A stretch of 64,000 bases of DNA, from NCBI RefSeq assembly GCF_001544495.1, contig NZ_FCNZ02000010.1, positions 124,001 to 188,000 on the forward strand, read 5' to 3'. Below, one piece after another: positions 1 to 8,696 of the stretch. The position numbers and the translations under genes were made by a program. Every line of letters starts with the position of its first letter. Position 1 is the stretch's first letter. Source of the stretch: Caballeronia telluris. GTDB taxonomy: Bacteria; Pseudomonadota; Gammaproteobacteria; Burkholderiales; Burkholderiaceae. A model generated the notes under the pieces. The model did not search any database, was not told the DNA's origin, and saw nothing but the letters and a program-made list of their open reading frames with translations.

Positions 1-410
1 ACGCCCGCACTCGACTTGTACAGCACGTTCTCCGATGCGCGCGACTGGTTGAACGCGGCGTTCGCGGTCACGGTCGGGAAGTACGCGGCGCGCGATTGCG
101 CCACGGCCGCGCGCGCGCCGCGAAAGCGCGCGGATGCCGCCGCGACCGTCTGGTTCGCCGATGCGACCTGCTCTTCGAGCGCGTTCAGTTGCGCATCGCC
201 GTAGATTTCCCACCACGGCGCGCGCGCGTGGGCGTCGGCGGGCTGCGCGGGTTTCCAGTCCTTCGACGCCGCCGCCTGCACGCCGGCCTGCACGCCCGCA
301 TCAATCGACTTGTAGCTCGCGGGCGTGCTCACGTCCGGACGCACATAGTCGGGACCGGCGACGCAGCCCGCGAGCATCAACGCCATGGCGCAGACCGGCC
401 AGCGTTTCAT
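1..410 (-). CDS. RND efflux outer-membrane lipoprotein (NodT/OprM type), partial
   Basis: This is the N-terminal 136 codons of an outer-membrane factor; the rest lies beyond the left edge. The product begins MKRWPVCAMALMLAGC, a lipoprotein signal with an LAGC lipobox (Cys16), followed by GPDYVRPDV, the hallmark start of mature NodT-family channels. These form the trimeric TolC-like exit duct of RND pumps. Its ATG overlaps the stop of the upstream membrane-fusion gene (ATGA), so translation is probably coupled, and it is the third gene of the efflux operon. Identification is firm from the N terminus; substrate cannot be told. Confidence 0.9.
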   Translation of the reverse strand, partial: MKRWPVCAMALMLAGCVAGPDYVRPDVSTPASYKSIDAGVQAGVQAAASKDWKPAQPADAHARAPWWEIYGDAQLNALEEQVASANQTVAAASARFRGARAAVAQSRAAYFPTVTANAAFNQSRASENVLYKSSAG

Positions 411-1597
411 GACGCCTTGTCCTCTTTCTTGTCGCCGGTCTTCTTCTGTGCGTCGCTCACGCGCACGGCGGCGCCGTCGATGATCGAATCCGGCGGATTG
501 ATGATCACGCGCTCGTCGCCCGTCAGGCCCGAGACGATCGACACGCGCGTCCCGTAGTCGGTGCCGAGCACCACCGGCAAGAGCTTCACGCGGCTGTTCG
601 CGTCGACGGTGGCGGCGCGCACGCCTTCGGGCCGAAACAGCAAGGCATTGCCCGGCAGCATCAGCCCGGGGTTCGCGCTCGTCAGCCTGAAACGCACCTG
701 CGCATACGCGCCCGCGAGCAGTTCGCCCGCCGGATTCTTCACCTGCACCTCCACGCGCATCGTGCGCGCGACCGGATCGACGGCGCCCGCCGTGCGCACC
801 GTGACGCCCTCGAACCGGCGCTCGTTCTGCTCGGTGAGCAGCAGTTCGGCGGGCAGACCCACATGCACGAGCCGCGCATACGCCTGCGGCACATCGACGA
901 ACACGCGCAGCGTCGTCGGATCCTGCACGTGGAAGAGTTCGCGCGTCGCCGTGCCGCTGCCCGCGTCGATCAACTGGCCGACGTCGGTATTGCGTGCGGT
1001 GACGACGCCGTCGAACGGCGCGTAGATCTTCTGGAACGACACGAGTTGCGAAAGCCGCGACACGTTAGCCTGCGCGGCGTTGAGCGCGGCTTGCTTCGCG
1101 AGCATGTCGCCGTTCTTCTCGTCGGTTTCCTGGCGCGACACCGAATTGTTCTTCGCCATCTGTTCCCAGCGCTCGGCCGTCGTCTTCGCGAGCAGATAGT
1201 TCGCGCGCGCGGTCTGCTCGTCGGCGCGGGCCTGGCGGAGCTGATCGCGGGTCTCGGGCGCGTCGATCTCCGCGAGCAGTTGCCCCTTCTTCACATGCTC
1301 GCCGATATCGACCGTCCAGCGCCGCAGATAGCCGTTCGTGCGCGCGAAGATCGGCGCGTCGGAAAACGCACGGATGTCGCCCGCGAGGATGAGGTCCTGG
1401 GTCGCCTTCATGCGCGTCGGCGTGATGACTTCGACCGTCTGCACGCTGTAGCGCTCGACATTGCGTTCGAGTTCCGCATGCGCCGAACGGCGCGAGACGA
1501 TGCCCTGCACGATCAGCGCGAGCACGACCAGCACCGCGAGCAGTAGCCAAAGCCTGCCGCGTCGCCAGTGAGGTCGTTGCGATTGCTGCTCTTCCAT
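407..1597 (-). CDS. RND efflux periplasmic adaptor (HlyD/MFP family)
   Basis: A 396-residue membrane-fusion protein bridging the inner-membrane RND permease and the outer-membrane channel. A single N-terminal membrane anchor lies at about residues 15-35. It is followed by a half lipoyl motif (around GYLRRWTVDIGEHVKKGQLL), a coiled-coil hairpin rich in Ala, Gln and Arg, the second lipoyl half (YAPFDGVVTARNTDVGQLI) and beta-barrel and membrane-proximal domains. There is no lipobox, so it is anchored by the transmembrane helix. It lies 22 bp downstream of the permease with a GGAGC ribosome site and overlaps the channel gene by 4 bp. The start is the first ATG and matches family length. Confidence 0.93.
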   Translation of the reverse strand: MEEQQSQRPHWRRGRLWLLLAVLVVLALIVQGIVSRRSAHAELERNVERYSVQTVEVITPTRMKATQDLILAGDIRAFSDAPIFARTNGYLRRWTVDIGEHVKKGQLLAEIDAPETRDQLRQARADEQTARANYLLAKTTAERWEQMAKNNSVSRQETDEKNGDMLAKQAALNAAQANVSRLSQLVSFQKIYAPFDGVVTARNTDVGQLIDAGSGTATRELFHVQDPTTLRVFVDVPQAYARLVHVGLPAELLLTEQNERRFEGVTVRTAGAVDPVARTMRVEVQVKNPAGELLAGAYAQVRFRLTSANPGLMLPGNALLFRPEGVRAATVDANSRVKLLPVVLGTDYGTRVSIVSGLTGDERVIINPPDSIIDGAAVRVSDAQKKTGDKKEDKAS

Positions 1598-1619
1598 TTA
1601 TGCTCCGCTGGATTCTTCT

Positions 1620-4600
1620 TCAGTGCTGTTGGCGTGCGACCGCGCCCGCGTCCGGCTTGTTGCGCTCGCGCGCCTCGATGCGCTTGTAGATCATAGAAAA
1701 GACGACGGGCACGAAAAACAGCGTCGCGATGGTGCCGACCATCAGCCCGCCGATCACCGCGCGCCCGAGCGGCGCGTTCTGCTCGCCGCCCTCGCCGAGT
1801 CCGATCGCCATCGGCACCATGCCGATCATCATCGCGAGCGCGGTCATGAGCACCGGGCGAAACCGCGTGTAGCCCGCTTCGAGCGCGGACGCCACCGCGT
1901 CGCCGTGCTCCTGCAAGGCCGAGCGCGCGAAGCTAACGACCAGGATGCTGTTCGCGGTCGCGATGCCGATACACATGATCGCGCCGGTGAGCGCCGGAAT
2001 GGAGAGCGTCGTGTGCGTGAGAAACAGCATCCAGACGATGCCCGCGAGCGCGCCCGGCAGCGCCGTGATGATGATGAACGGATCGAGCCATGACTGGAAG
2101 TTCACGACGATCAGCAGATACACCAGCACGACCGCGAGGATGAGGCCGAGCGCGAGGCCGTTGAACGACGTGTTCATCGTCTCGACCTGGCCGCGAATGC
2201 GGATCGACGAGCCTTTGGGCAACTCGCCGCGCGATTCGTCGATGAGGCGCTGCACGTCGTCCGATACCGCGCCCAGATCGCGCCGCTCGGTACTCGCGTA
2301 GAGGTTGATGCTCGTCTGCGCGTTGTAGTGATAGACGACCGCCTCGCGCGAACCGCGCGACAGCGTGGCGAGCGAGCCGAGCAGATTGGTCCGGCCGGAG
2401 GCGGACGTCAGCGGAATGTTCGCGACGGATTGCAGCGAGTCCATGTCGTATTGCGGCGACGACGTGATGACGTTGTAGCTCACACCATTCGCTGGATTGA
2501 GCCAGAACGTCGGCGTCGTCTGCTGGCTGCCGGAGAGCGTGATGAGCAGATTGTTCGCCACGTCGCGCTGCGTGAAGCCCGCTTGCAACGCCTTCGTGCG
2601 GTCCACTTCCACGTTGATCGAAGGCAGGTCGGACGGCTGCTGGATACGCGCATCGACCAGGCCGGGCACGCGGCGCATCTTCTCCAGCAACCGGTTCGCG
2701 AACGCGCGATTGCCCTTCACGTCACGCCCGACGATCTCGATGTCGATCGGCGCGGGCACGCCGAAATTGAGGATCTGGCTCGTGATGTCGGCGGGAAGAA
2801 ACGAGAAGCTCACGCCCGGAAACTCGGCCGGCAGACGCTGCCGCAATTCGTGGATGTAGTCGGCGGTCGGCTGGTGGTCTTCGGTGAGACTGATGAGGAC
2901 GTCGGCGTCGGCGGAACTGATCGTGCCCGTGTTGCTGTACGACAGGTTGATGCCCGACACCGGCAGGCCAATGTTGTCGATGATCGAGTGCACTTCGTTC
3001 TTCGGGATCAACTGGCGCACGCGCTGGTCGACGCGATCGGTGAGCGCGGCCGTCTCCTCGATACGCGTGCCGGTACGCGTGCGCAGATGCATCGCGATCA
3101 CGCCCGCATCGACGGACGGAAAGAAGTCGCGGCCGAGAAACGGCGCGAGCCCGAGCGAGAGCAGGCAGCACAAGAGGAAGATCAGCGCGAAGCGGCCGGG
3201 ATGCGCGAGTTGCGCTTCGAGAAAGCTGCGATAGCGCGTGCGGACCGCTTCGAAGCGCCGTTCGAAGCCCAGATGAATGCGCACGAACGGATTGCGCGAG
3301 CCCTTCATTCCTTCGACATCGCCGCCCATGTGTTCGTGATTGCGCAACAGGTACTTCGCGAGCGTCGGGATCAGCGTGCGCGAAAAGAAGTACGACGCGA
3401 GCATCGCGAACACGACCGCTTCCGCGAGCGGCACGAAAAGATAATGCGCGACGCCCGTCAAAAGGAACATCGGAATGAACACGATGCAGATGGAGAGCGT
3501 CGAGACGAGCGTCGGCACGGCGATCTGCTGCGCGCCGTCGAGGATCGCCTGCTCCAGTTCCTTGCCCTGCTCCAGGTTCTGGCTGATGTTCTCGATGGCG
3601 ACGGTCGCATCGTCGACGAGAATACCGACCGCGAGCGCGAGGCCGCCGAGCGTCATGATGTTGATCGTCTGGCCGATCGCCGAGAGCGCGACGATCGAGG
3701 TCAGCATCGAGAGCGGAATCGAGATCGCGATGATGAGCGTCGCGCGCCAGCTGCCGAGAAAGAGCAGCACCATCAGCGCGGTCAGTCCCGCGGCGATCAC
3801 CGCTTCGCGCAGCACGCCCGACACCGACGCGCGCACGAAGAGCGACTGGTCCGCGACCGGGTCGATCTTGAGCGATTCGGGCACGAGCCCGCGCAGCGTC
3901 GGCAGGAGCGCCTTCACGCGCGCGACGATGTCGAGCGTCGAGGCGTTGCCGCTCTTGTTGATCGTGAGGAGCGACGCGCGCGTGCCGTCGAGGCGCACGA
4001 TGTTGGTCTGCGGCTGGAAGCCATCGCGCACGTGGGCGACGTCCTTGATGTAGATCGTGCCGTTCGGGCCGGTGCGGATCGGGATGTCGTTCAGGCCTTC
4101 GATCGAATTCGGGCTCGCGTTCAGGCCGACGGAATATTCGGTCGGACCGATCTTGGTCGTGCCGGTCGGCAGGATCAGGTTTTGCGCGGTGATCGCGTTG
4201 ACGACGTCGGTGGGCGCGAGGTTCTTCGCCTGCAACCTGGCCGAATCGATGTCGACCATGATCTGGCGCTGCTTGCCGCCGTACGGAAGCGGCACGGACG
4301 CGCCCTGCACCGTCGCGAGCTGCGTCTTGAGGAAACTGTTGCCGAAGTCGTAGAGCTGCTGCTCGGTGAGTTCCGGCGACGACAGCGCGAGCCGCAGGAT
4401 CGGCACCGTCGATGCATTGAAGCGCAGGATGTTGGGCGGCGTGATGCCGGGCGGCAGCGAGCGAAGCTGGGTCTGCGAGAGCGCGGTGATTTCCGCGATC
4501 GCTTCATCGACGTTCGCGTTCGGCTGGAAATAGATGCGGATGACCGCGATGCCCGGCAGCGATTCCGATTCGATGTGCTCGATGTCGTTGACCGCCACCG

Positions 4601-4814
4601 AGAGGCCGCGCTCGTAATTGAGTGTGATGCGGCGTTCCATCTCGGCGGGCTGCAGGCCGTTGTACGACCAGATGACGGAGACGACCGGGATGTCGATGTT
4701 GGGAAAGATGTCGGTCGGCGTGCGCAGGATCACGAGCGGACCGATGATCAGCAACAGCAGGGACAGAACGATAAACGTGTACGGGCGCCTCAGCGCAAGT
4801 CTGACGATCCACAT
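1620..4814 (-). CDS. RND multidrug efflux transporter permease (HAE1/AcrB-like)
   Basis: A 1064-residue proton-driven inner-membrane pump. The start is taken at the internal ATG giving MWIVRLALRRPYTF, the usual N terminus of this subfamily, rather than 17 codons earlier. Twelve transmembrane helices are arranged as one helix, a large periplasmic loop, five helices, repeated twice. The TM4 proton-relay motif GILVDDATVAIENI carries the expected Asp pair. It is the first gene of a permease - adaptor - channel operon. The C terminus is basic and short. No local regulator gene is next to the operon, so control is not visible. Family certain, substrate unknown (drugs, solvents or metabolites). Confidence 0.95.
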   Translation of the reverse strand: MWIVRLALRRPYTFIVLSLLLLIIGPLVILRTPTDIFPNIDIPVVSVIWSYNGLQPAEMERRITLNYERGLSVAVNDIEHIESESLPGIAVIRIYFQPNANVDEAIAEITALSQTQLRSLPPGITPPNILRFNASTVPILRLALSSPELTEQQLYDFGNSFLKTQLATVQGASVPLPYGGKQRQIMVDIDSARLQAKNLAPTDVVNAITAQNLILPTGTTKIGPTEYSVGLNASPNSIEGLNDIPIRTGPNGTIYIKDVAHVRDGFQPQTNIVRLDGTRASLLTINKSGNASTLDIVARVKALLPTLRGLVPESLKIDPVADQSLFVRASVSGVLREAVIAAGLTALMVLLFLGSWRATLIIAISIPLSMLTSIVALSAIGQTINIMTLGGLALAVGILVDDATVAIENISQNLEQGKELEQAILDGAQQIAVPTLVSTLSICIVFIPMFLLTGVAHYLFVPLAEAVVFAMLASYFFSRTLIPTLAKYLLRNHEHMGGDVEGMKGSRNPFVRIHLGFERRFEAVRTRYRSFLEAQLAHPGRFALIFLLCCLLSLGLAPFLGRDFFPSVDAGVIAMHLRTRTGTRIEETAALTDRVDQRVRQLIPKNEVHSIIDNIGLPVSGINLSYSNTGTISSADADVLISLTEDHQPTADYIHELRQRLPAEFPGVSFSFLPADITSQILNFGVPAPIDIEIVGRDVKGNRAFANRLLEKMRRVPGLVDARIQQPSDLPSINVEVDRTKALQAGFTQRDVANNLLITLSGSQQTTPTFWLNPANGVSYNVITSSPQYDMDSLQSVANIPLTSASGRTNLLGSLATLSRGSREAVVYHYNAQTSINLYASTERRDLGAVSDDVQRLIDESRGELPKGSSIRIRGQVETMNTSFNGLALGLILAVVLVYLLIVVNFQSWLDPFIIITALPGALAGIVWMLFLTHTTLSIPALTGAIMCIGIATANSILVVSFARSALQEHGDAVASALEAGYTRFRPVLMTALAMMIGMVPMAIGLGEGGEQNAPLGRAVIGGLMVGTIATLFFVPVVFSMIYKRIEARERNKPDAGAVARQQH

Positions 4815-5064
4815 CGATTTCGCTTGCCCGGTTGGTCCCTGTAAGCCGGTTATTGGACTACGCAACGCACCCGCTACGATGACACAACTGAAGCTTACAA
4901 AACAAATTGCGCAAACGGTTGCGGACGTTTGCGCAGAAAATAATCTGCTGAAGAATAGGCGACCGACGTGCTGCCGGTTTTTCGCGCACGTGTAGGACGT
5001 TCAGGAATCGATAACGCTTCGCACCCGCTCCACGCAGTGAAGCCGATCGCCCGGCGCGCGGCGG

Positions 5065-6135
5065 CTAATTCGCGGGAATCGTCACGATCGGCGCTTTCGA
5101 ACTCTGCGTGACCTCGGCGAGCGCCATCAGGTTCTGCACGACGGTAAAGGCGTATTTGGAATCGAAGTCGCGCCGGTCGATCCAGTACTCCTGCTGTCCA
5201 TACAGAATGTCCACGTACGCATCCGGCGGCGCCTTTTTCCCCACATTCACGATGATCGTCGGCCGCGTTTCTCCGCCGATGAGGCCGATGGTCGGCTTGG
5301 TCGCGCCGCTCCCGATCTGCTCGTCGGGCACGTTCACCTGCGCGCCCAGGTCGGTGAGAATGCCGAGCACCGAACGCGTGACCATCTGAACGTGGTCGCC
5401 GCGCTGCGTCGATTGACCGTAGACGATCTCGTACGTCTTCGTCTTCGGCGAAAGCTTCAGCAGCTTGCGCACGCGCGTGAGATCGTCGGAGGTTGCCTTC
5501 GACGTGCCGCTCGTCGTCGCGCCGAGCGTGATGAACACACGACCGACATGATCGTCGTCGCGCGACTCGATGTTCAGTTCGCCCGCCAGTTGCAGGCGTC
5601 GCAGCGAGCGCAGCAACTGGAAGAATTCGGGCGCGCCCGAGTTGTTCGGGCCGCCGAGCGCCGTGCCGTTTTGCAGCCCGCCGATCGACTGCGCGGTGAT
5701 GCGCAACAAGAGATCGATTGGCATGCCGCTTTCGGCCAGCGGCATCACGAGCGTCGGCGAAAGTGGCCGGATGTAGGCGCTCGCGTAGGCTTCGCCGGTC
5801 GTCGGCGTGAACGTGAAGGTCGGATGGTTCGAGTACGAGACGGTGCCCGTCGCGAGCGCATAGTTCGGCTGCGCGCCGGACCCGGCGTTGAGCGTCGTGC
5901 CGGCGGTCGTGTCGAACGTGTAGGCCGCGATGATCTGGCTGACGGTCAGGAACGCCGGCGAATCCGCGAATCGCAAGCCGACGATCGCGGCAAGAATTTC
6001 ACGCTTCTTGGCGTCGCCGAGCGCACGCGCATAGTCGACCTGATCGGCCTTCAGCCGGTTCGGTCCGATCATTGAACATCCCGCGCAAAGGCACGCGAGA
6101 CCGAGCACCGCTGTCGAAATTGCTTTCCTTGTCAT
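5065..6135 (-). CDS. hypothetical lipoprotein, unrecognised
   Basis: A 356-residue predicted lipoprotein. The start is placed at MTRKAISTAVLGLACLCAGC, giving a signal peptide with lipobox CAGC; an in-frame ATG 23 codons earlier would spoil the signal. The mature part has no motif I recognise. It contains a Ser/Thr/Asn-rich early section, a central stretch with DLLLRITAQSIGG, and a C-terminal section with DILYGQQEYWIDRRDFDSKYAF followed by a hydrophobic run. It lies upstream of the RND operon on the same strand with a gap of about 250 bp, so it is probably a separate unit. Function not assigned. Confidence 0.75.
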   Translation of the reverse strand: MTRKAISTAVLGLACLCAGCSMIGPNRLKADQVDYARALGDAKKREILAAIVGLRFADSPAFLTVSQIIAAYTFDTTAGTTLNAGSGAQPNYALATGTVSYSNHPTFTFTPTTGEAYASAYIRPLSPTLVMPLAESGMPIDLLLRITAQSIGGLQNGTALGGPNNSGAPEFFQLLRSLRRLQLAGELNIESRDDDHVGRVFITLGATTSGTSKATSDDLTRVRKLLKLSPKTKTYEIVYGQSTQRGDHVQMVTRSVLGILTDLGAQVNVPDEQIGSGATKPTIGLIGGETRPTIIVNVGKKAPPDAYVDILYGQQEYWIDRRDFDSKYAFTVVQNLMALAEVTQSSKAPIVTIPAN

Positions 6136-6315
6136 GGCCTTTTGAGAGCTGGATCGGTTTCGATCAGGCGACAGCACGCCGCCAACTCCGGGCCGTGGGC
6201 GCAAATTTCATACCTTTAAGGTTGAATCAGCGACGCGGATGCGCGATTTGCGCGGCCGATGTCTCTCCCCGCGCGCACGTTCGTGCGCGCGTGAGCGGTG
6301 CGGGAACGGATCGGG

Positions 6316-6522
6316 CTATCGGGGCGTTGACGTGGCCGACGTCGGGGCTGGCGCTGGAACGCCATGTCGATCCGCGATGTGGCGAGCGGCCTCGGCGTGC
6401 TGCGCGACGAGCGTATCGAGCCGATCGGAGGCGAAGCGCGGTCCGTCGTCGCGTGCGAAAGCGGGGGCGGCAAACGAAGCTGCCAGTGCCAGCAACGACA
6501 CGACCAGAAGCTCTCTTTTCAT
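6316..6522 (-). CDS. small exported hypothetical protein
   Basis: A 68-residue protein beginning MKRELLVVSLLALAASFAAPAFA, a textbook Sec signal with an AFA cleavage site, leaving a mature peptide of about 45 residues. The ATG has a GGAG ribosome site 9 bp upstream (in ACTTCTGGAGCGCATC). The mature part contains a short His-bearing amphipathic stretch (LVAQHAEAARHIADRHG) and a Pro/Thr/Ser tail. No family recognised. The long reading frame that extends upstream to 6756 is not supported by a ribosome site. Confidence 0.6.
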   Translation of the reverse strand: MKRELLVVSLLALAASFAAPAFARDDGPRFASDRLDTLVAQHAEAARHIADRHGVPAPAPTSATSTPR

Positions 6523-6703
6523 GATGCGCTCCAGAAGTCTCCGAACTTGCTCAGGACGAAACAATCCGAGGGCGTCGCCGGGGATTACGTCGCCCTCAGC
6601 CGTATTTGACGTCCGCGCGCGCTCGCCGTTCAACCGCCGACTGCCCCGCCATGAGGCGCGCCGCACAGATTCCGCCCGTCTCTTTTGCCGCGAAGCGCCC
6701 GGT

Positions 6704-7078
6704 TCAGAGACGATGCGGCGGCGGCCGGTCCGTGACGTCGCCGGGCAGGGTTTCATCGAGCGAGAACTCTACGTTCGGAAAGTCCTGCAGGCGTCCGTTG
6801 ACTTCGGCCTCGCGCTCGCTGGTGAACAGCCCGTCGAGATAGTCGAACGAGAGCTTCGGCACCAGCGCCTTCAGCGCGAGTTCCGCACTCTTTTTCGGCT
6901 CGACGGCGATCTCGTCGACGTCGAGGCACGCGCAAAATTGGCCGCCCTTTGTTTCCATCGCGCCCACGTCGATGACCTTGCCATCGACGTTCTGCGCCAG
7001 AATGCGCTGCTCCACCGCGAACAGCCTGAACGGGCGTTCCAGGCGCGCGGCGGTATCGCCAGTATCCTTGGTTGTCAT
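6704..7078 (-). CDS. hypothetical protein (124 aa), cytosolic
   Basis: No signal peptide or membrane segment; mixed alpha/beta composition with PFRLFAVEQRILAQNVDGKVI near the N terminus and a C-terminal acidic, Pro-rich tail. A strong GGAG ribosome site precedes the ATG. It follows the 61-residue gene at 7113-7298 with a 34 bp gap on the same strand, so the pair is probably cotranscribed. I do not recognise a family; the style is that of conserved Burkholderiaceae hypothetical proteins. Confidence 0.6.
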   Translation of the reverse strand: MTTKDTGDTAARLERPFRLFAVEQRILAQNVDGKVIDVGAMETKGGQFCACLDVDEIAVEPKKSAELALKALVPKLSFDYLDGLFTSEREAEVNGRLQDFPNVEFSLDETLPGDVTDRPPPHRL

Positions 7079-7112
7079 TTTCTGCTCCAGTGGGTCGCGG
7101 CGAGGAACCGCG

Positions 7113-7298
7113 TCAGCCCGCCTCGCCGACGCTGCCCGGATCGGGCAGATCGGGCTTGCCTGCTGCCGGCGTCGGTGGCTTCGGCTCCGCCTTAGAGTCG
7201 CGCTTTTGTTCCGGGGTCAGGCGCCGGTCGGCAGCGTTGGGGTCGGTCGTGGTCTGCTGCGGAGGCGTCGGGCGGGCCGGCTGCGTGTCGTCTGTCAT
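7113..7298 (-). CDS. small proline-rich hypothetical protein
   Basis: A 61-residue protein rich in Pro, Thr, Asp and Lys (TQPARPTPPQQTTTDPNA), predicted disordered, with no signal. Its ribosome site is weak. Its position just upstream of the 124-residue gene and shared strand suggest a two-gene unit. Short low-complexity frames are easily spurious in such GC-rich DNA, so confidence is moderate. Confidence 0.45.
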   Translation of the reverse strand: MTDDTQPARPTPPQQTTTDPNAADRRLTPEQKRDSKAEPKPPTPAAGKPDLPDPGSVGEAG

Positions 7299-7504
7299 GG
7301 CGATGTGTCCGTTGAAAGGATTCCATCGCTATGTAGCACGTCGCGCGCCTACCACCTTGCGGGGGGCTTCGACGCGTTCAGGAACGAGCGGCGTAATGCG
7401 GATGTCGGCCCGCTGCCGTTCCAGAACGCAAATAAGCGCGAACGACGTGCGCCGCAAGGAAACTGCCGCGATACGCCTGCGTCGTGGCTAGCCGCGATCG
7501 GGCG

Positions 7505-8488
7505 TTACCACACGCCCTGCGCGTCCATCGTCGCGATATGCGGGCCGGCCGCGCCGACGCGCGTCCAGTCGTCGAACCTGGCATCGTGAGCAAGCGATGT
7601 CGTGGCTATCGCGGAATCGGAAGCCGCGTCCAGGCCCTGCCCTGTCGCAGAAACCGCGCGCGCCGATTGGCCGTGCGTCGATTTGCTCCATTCGAGCCAC
7701 GCGGTGCTCCACGGATCGGGCTCGGAGTCGCCGGGCGGCGTGGCGTGCGACACGGACGCGCCATTCGGTGAATTCCTGGCCGGCGTTGCATTTGCGCGTT
7801 CTTGCGATGCCGCAGTCGCAGTCGCCGCGTGGCGCTGCGGGGCACGCGGGTCGTCGTCAATCCATTGCGCTTGACTGACGCTCGCGGCCAGATGCGGTGC
7901 GGGTTGCGCTCGCCCGGCCATCGTGTCGATGTGCGGCGAATTCAGTCGGCCGTCCGTTGCGCCGCCGACGCTCGCGGACGACACCCAATCGTCCGCAGGG
8001 CCCGTTGCCTGCGCGTCGGCGGCAATTTGCGGGCTGCGCGAGATGCCATGAACGGGCGGCGCAGCACGCACGACGTGGCCTTCGGACGCGCCGACGCGCG
8101 GCCGGATAGCAGCAACATGTACATTGAACGCGGGTCGATGATGCGTGCCCCGCCTCTTGTTTGCCGTGCCATCGGGCCGCTTGGCTTCGGAAAACCGCTG
8201 CGGGACGTATTCGAGAACGGAATCCATCCTTCCGCCGCCCAGCGACGCGCGGGCGCCGCCCGCATTCGTCGCCATCGACTGCGTGACGTCTGCCGCATCG
8301 GGCAGAAACAGCGCCTGCGTTCCGGCGAACGACGGCGCCCATCCCGCGAGCGCGAGCACGCCGAGCGCCGCCCGCCTGAGGAGCGCCAGTGAAGCGACAC
8401 AGGCAGTAGAACTCGCCGCACCGCGAGCAAGCGTGGCCTGAGTCGGACGAAGCGCGAGACGGTGGCGAGCGTTCATTTTCATTGGCAT
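7505..8488 (-). CDS. hypothetical exported Ala/Ser/Thr-rich protein
   Basis: About 327 residues starting MPMKMNARHR; three closely spaced ATGs (8488, 8482, 8476) make the exact start uncertain and none has a good ribosome site. An N-terminal basic stretch leads into LLRRAALGVLALAGWAPSFAG, a probable signal peptide. The remainder is low complexity, Ala/Ser/Pro/His-rich and predicted disordered, with no domain I recognise; one short motif, DPWSTAWLEWSKS, looks ordered. It lies downstream of the porin and beyond its terminator, so is separately transcribed. Confidence 0.5.
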   Translation of the reverse strand: MPMKMNARHRLALRPTQATLARGAASSTACVASLALLRRAALGVLALAGWAPSFAGTQALFLPDAADVTQSMATNAGGARASLGGGRMDSVLEYVPQRFSEAKRPDGTANKRRGTHHRPAFNVHVAAIRPRVGASEGHVVRAAPPVHGISRSPQIAADAQATGPADDWVSSASVGGATDGRLNSPHIDTMAGRAQPAPHLAASVSQAQWIDDDPRAPQRHAATATAASQERANATPARNSPNGASVSHATPPGDSEPDPWSTAWLEWSKSTHGQSARAVSATGQGLDAASDSAIATTSLAHDARFDDWTRVGAAGPHIATMDAQGVW

Positions 8489-8634
8489 CACTGATTTGAT
8501 GAACTTGCCAACATAGCGCAAACGCCAGTCGCCCACTGTGAACAATTGTTTAGGCGCCCTTCACGGCTTCACGTCGATTGGGCGCGTCGAGTATGGCGCA
8601 TGGGCCAAAAATCCACGCCGGACAGTCCCGAACG

Positions 8635-8667
8635 ACAAAAAAAACCGGACGCCTGGGCGTCCGGTTT
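8635..8667 (-). terminator. rho-independent terminator of porin gene
   Basis: Read on the minus strand, a near-perfect GC hairpin with arms AACCGGACGC and GCGTCCGGTT and a 4-nt loop is followed directly by a run of Ts. It sits about 30 bp past the porin stop codon. Confidence 0.92.
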
Positions 8668-8696
8668 CGTGCTGCTTGCCGCAGAAGCTGCGCGGA

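Noticed and set aside
2328..4844. Long plus-strand open frame of 838 codons across the RND permease
   Set aside because: Antisense to a clear RND pump; Arg/Asp-rich product without any motif, the usual shadow in GC-rich DNA.
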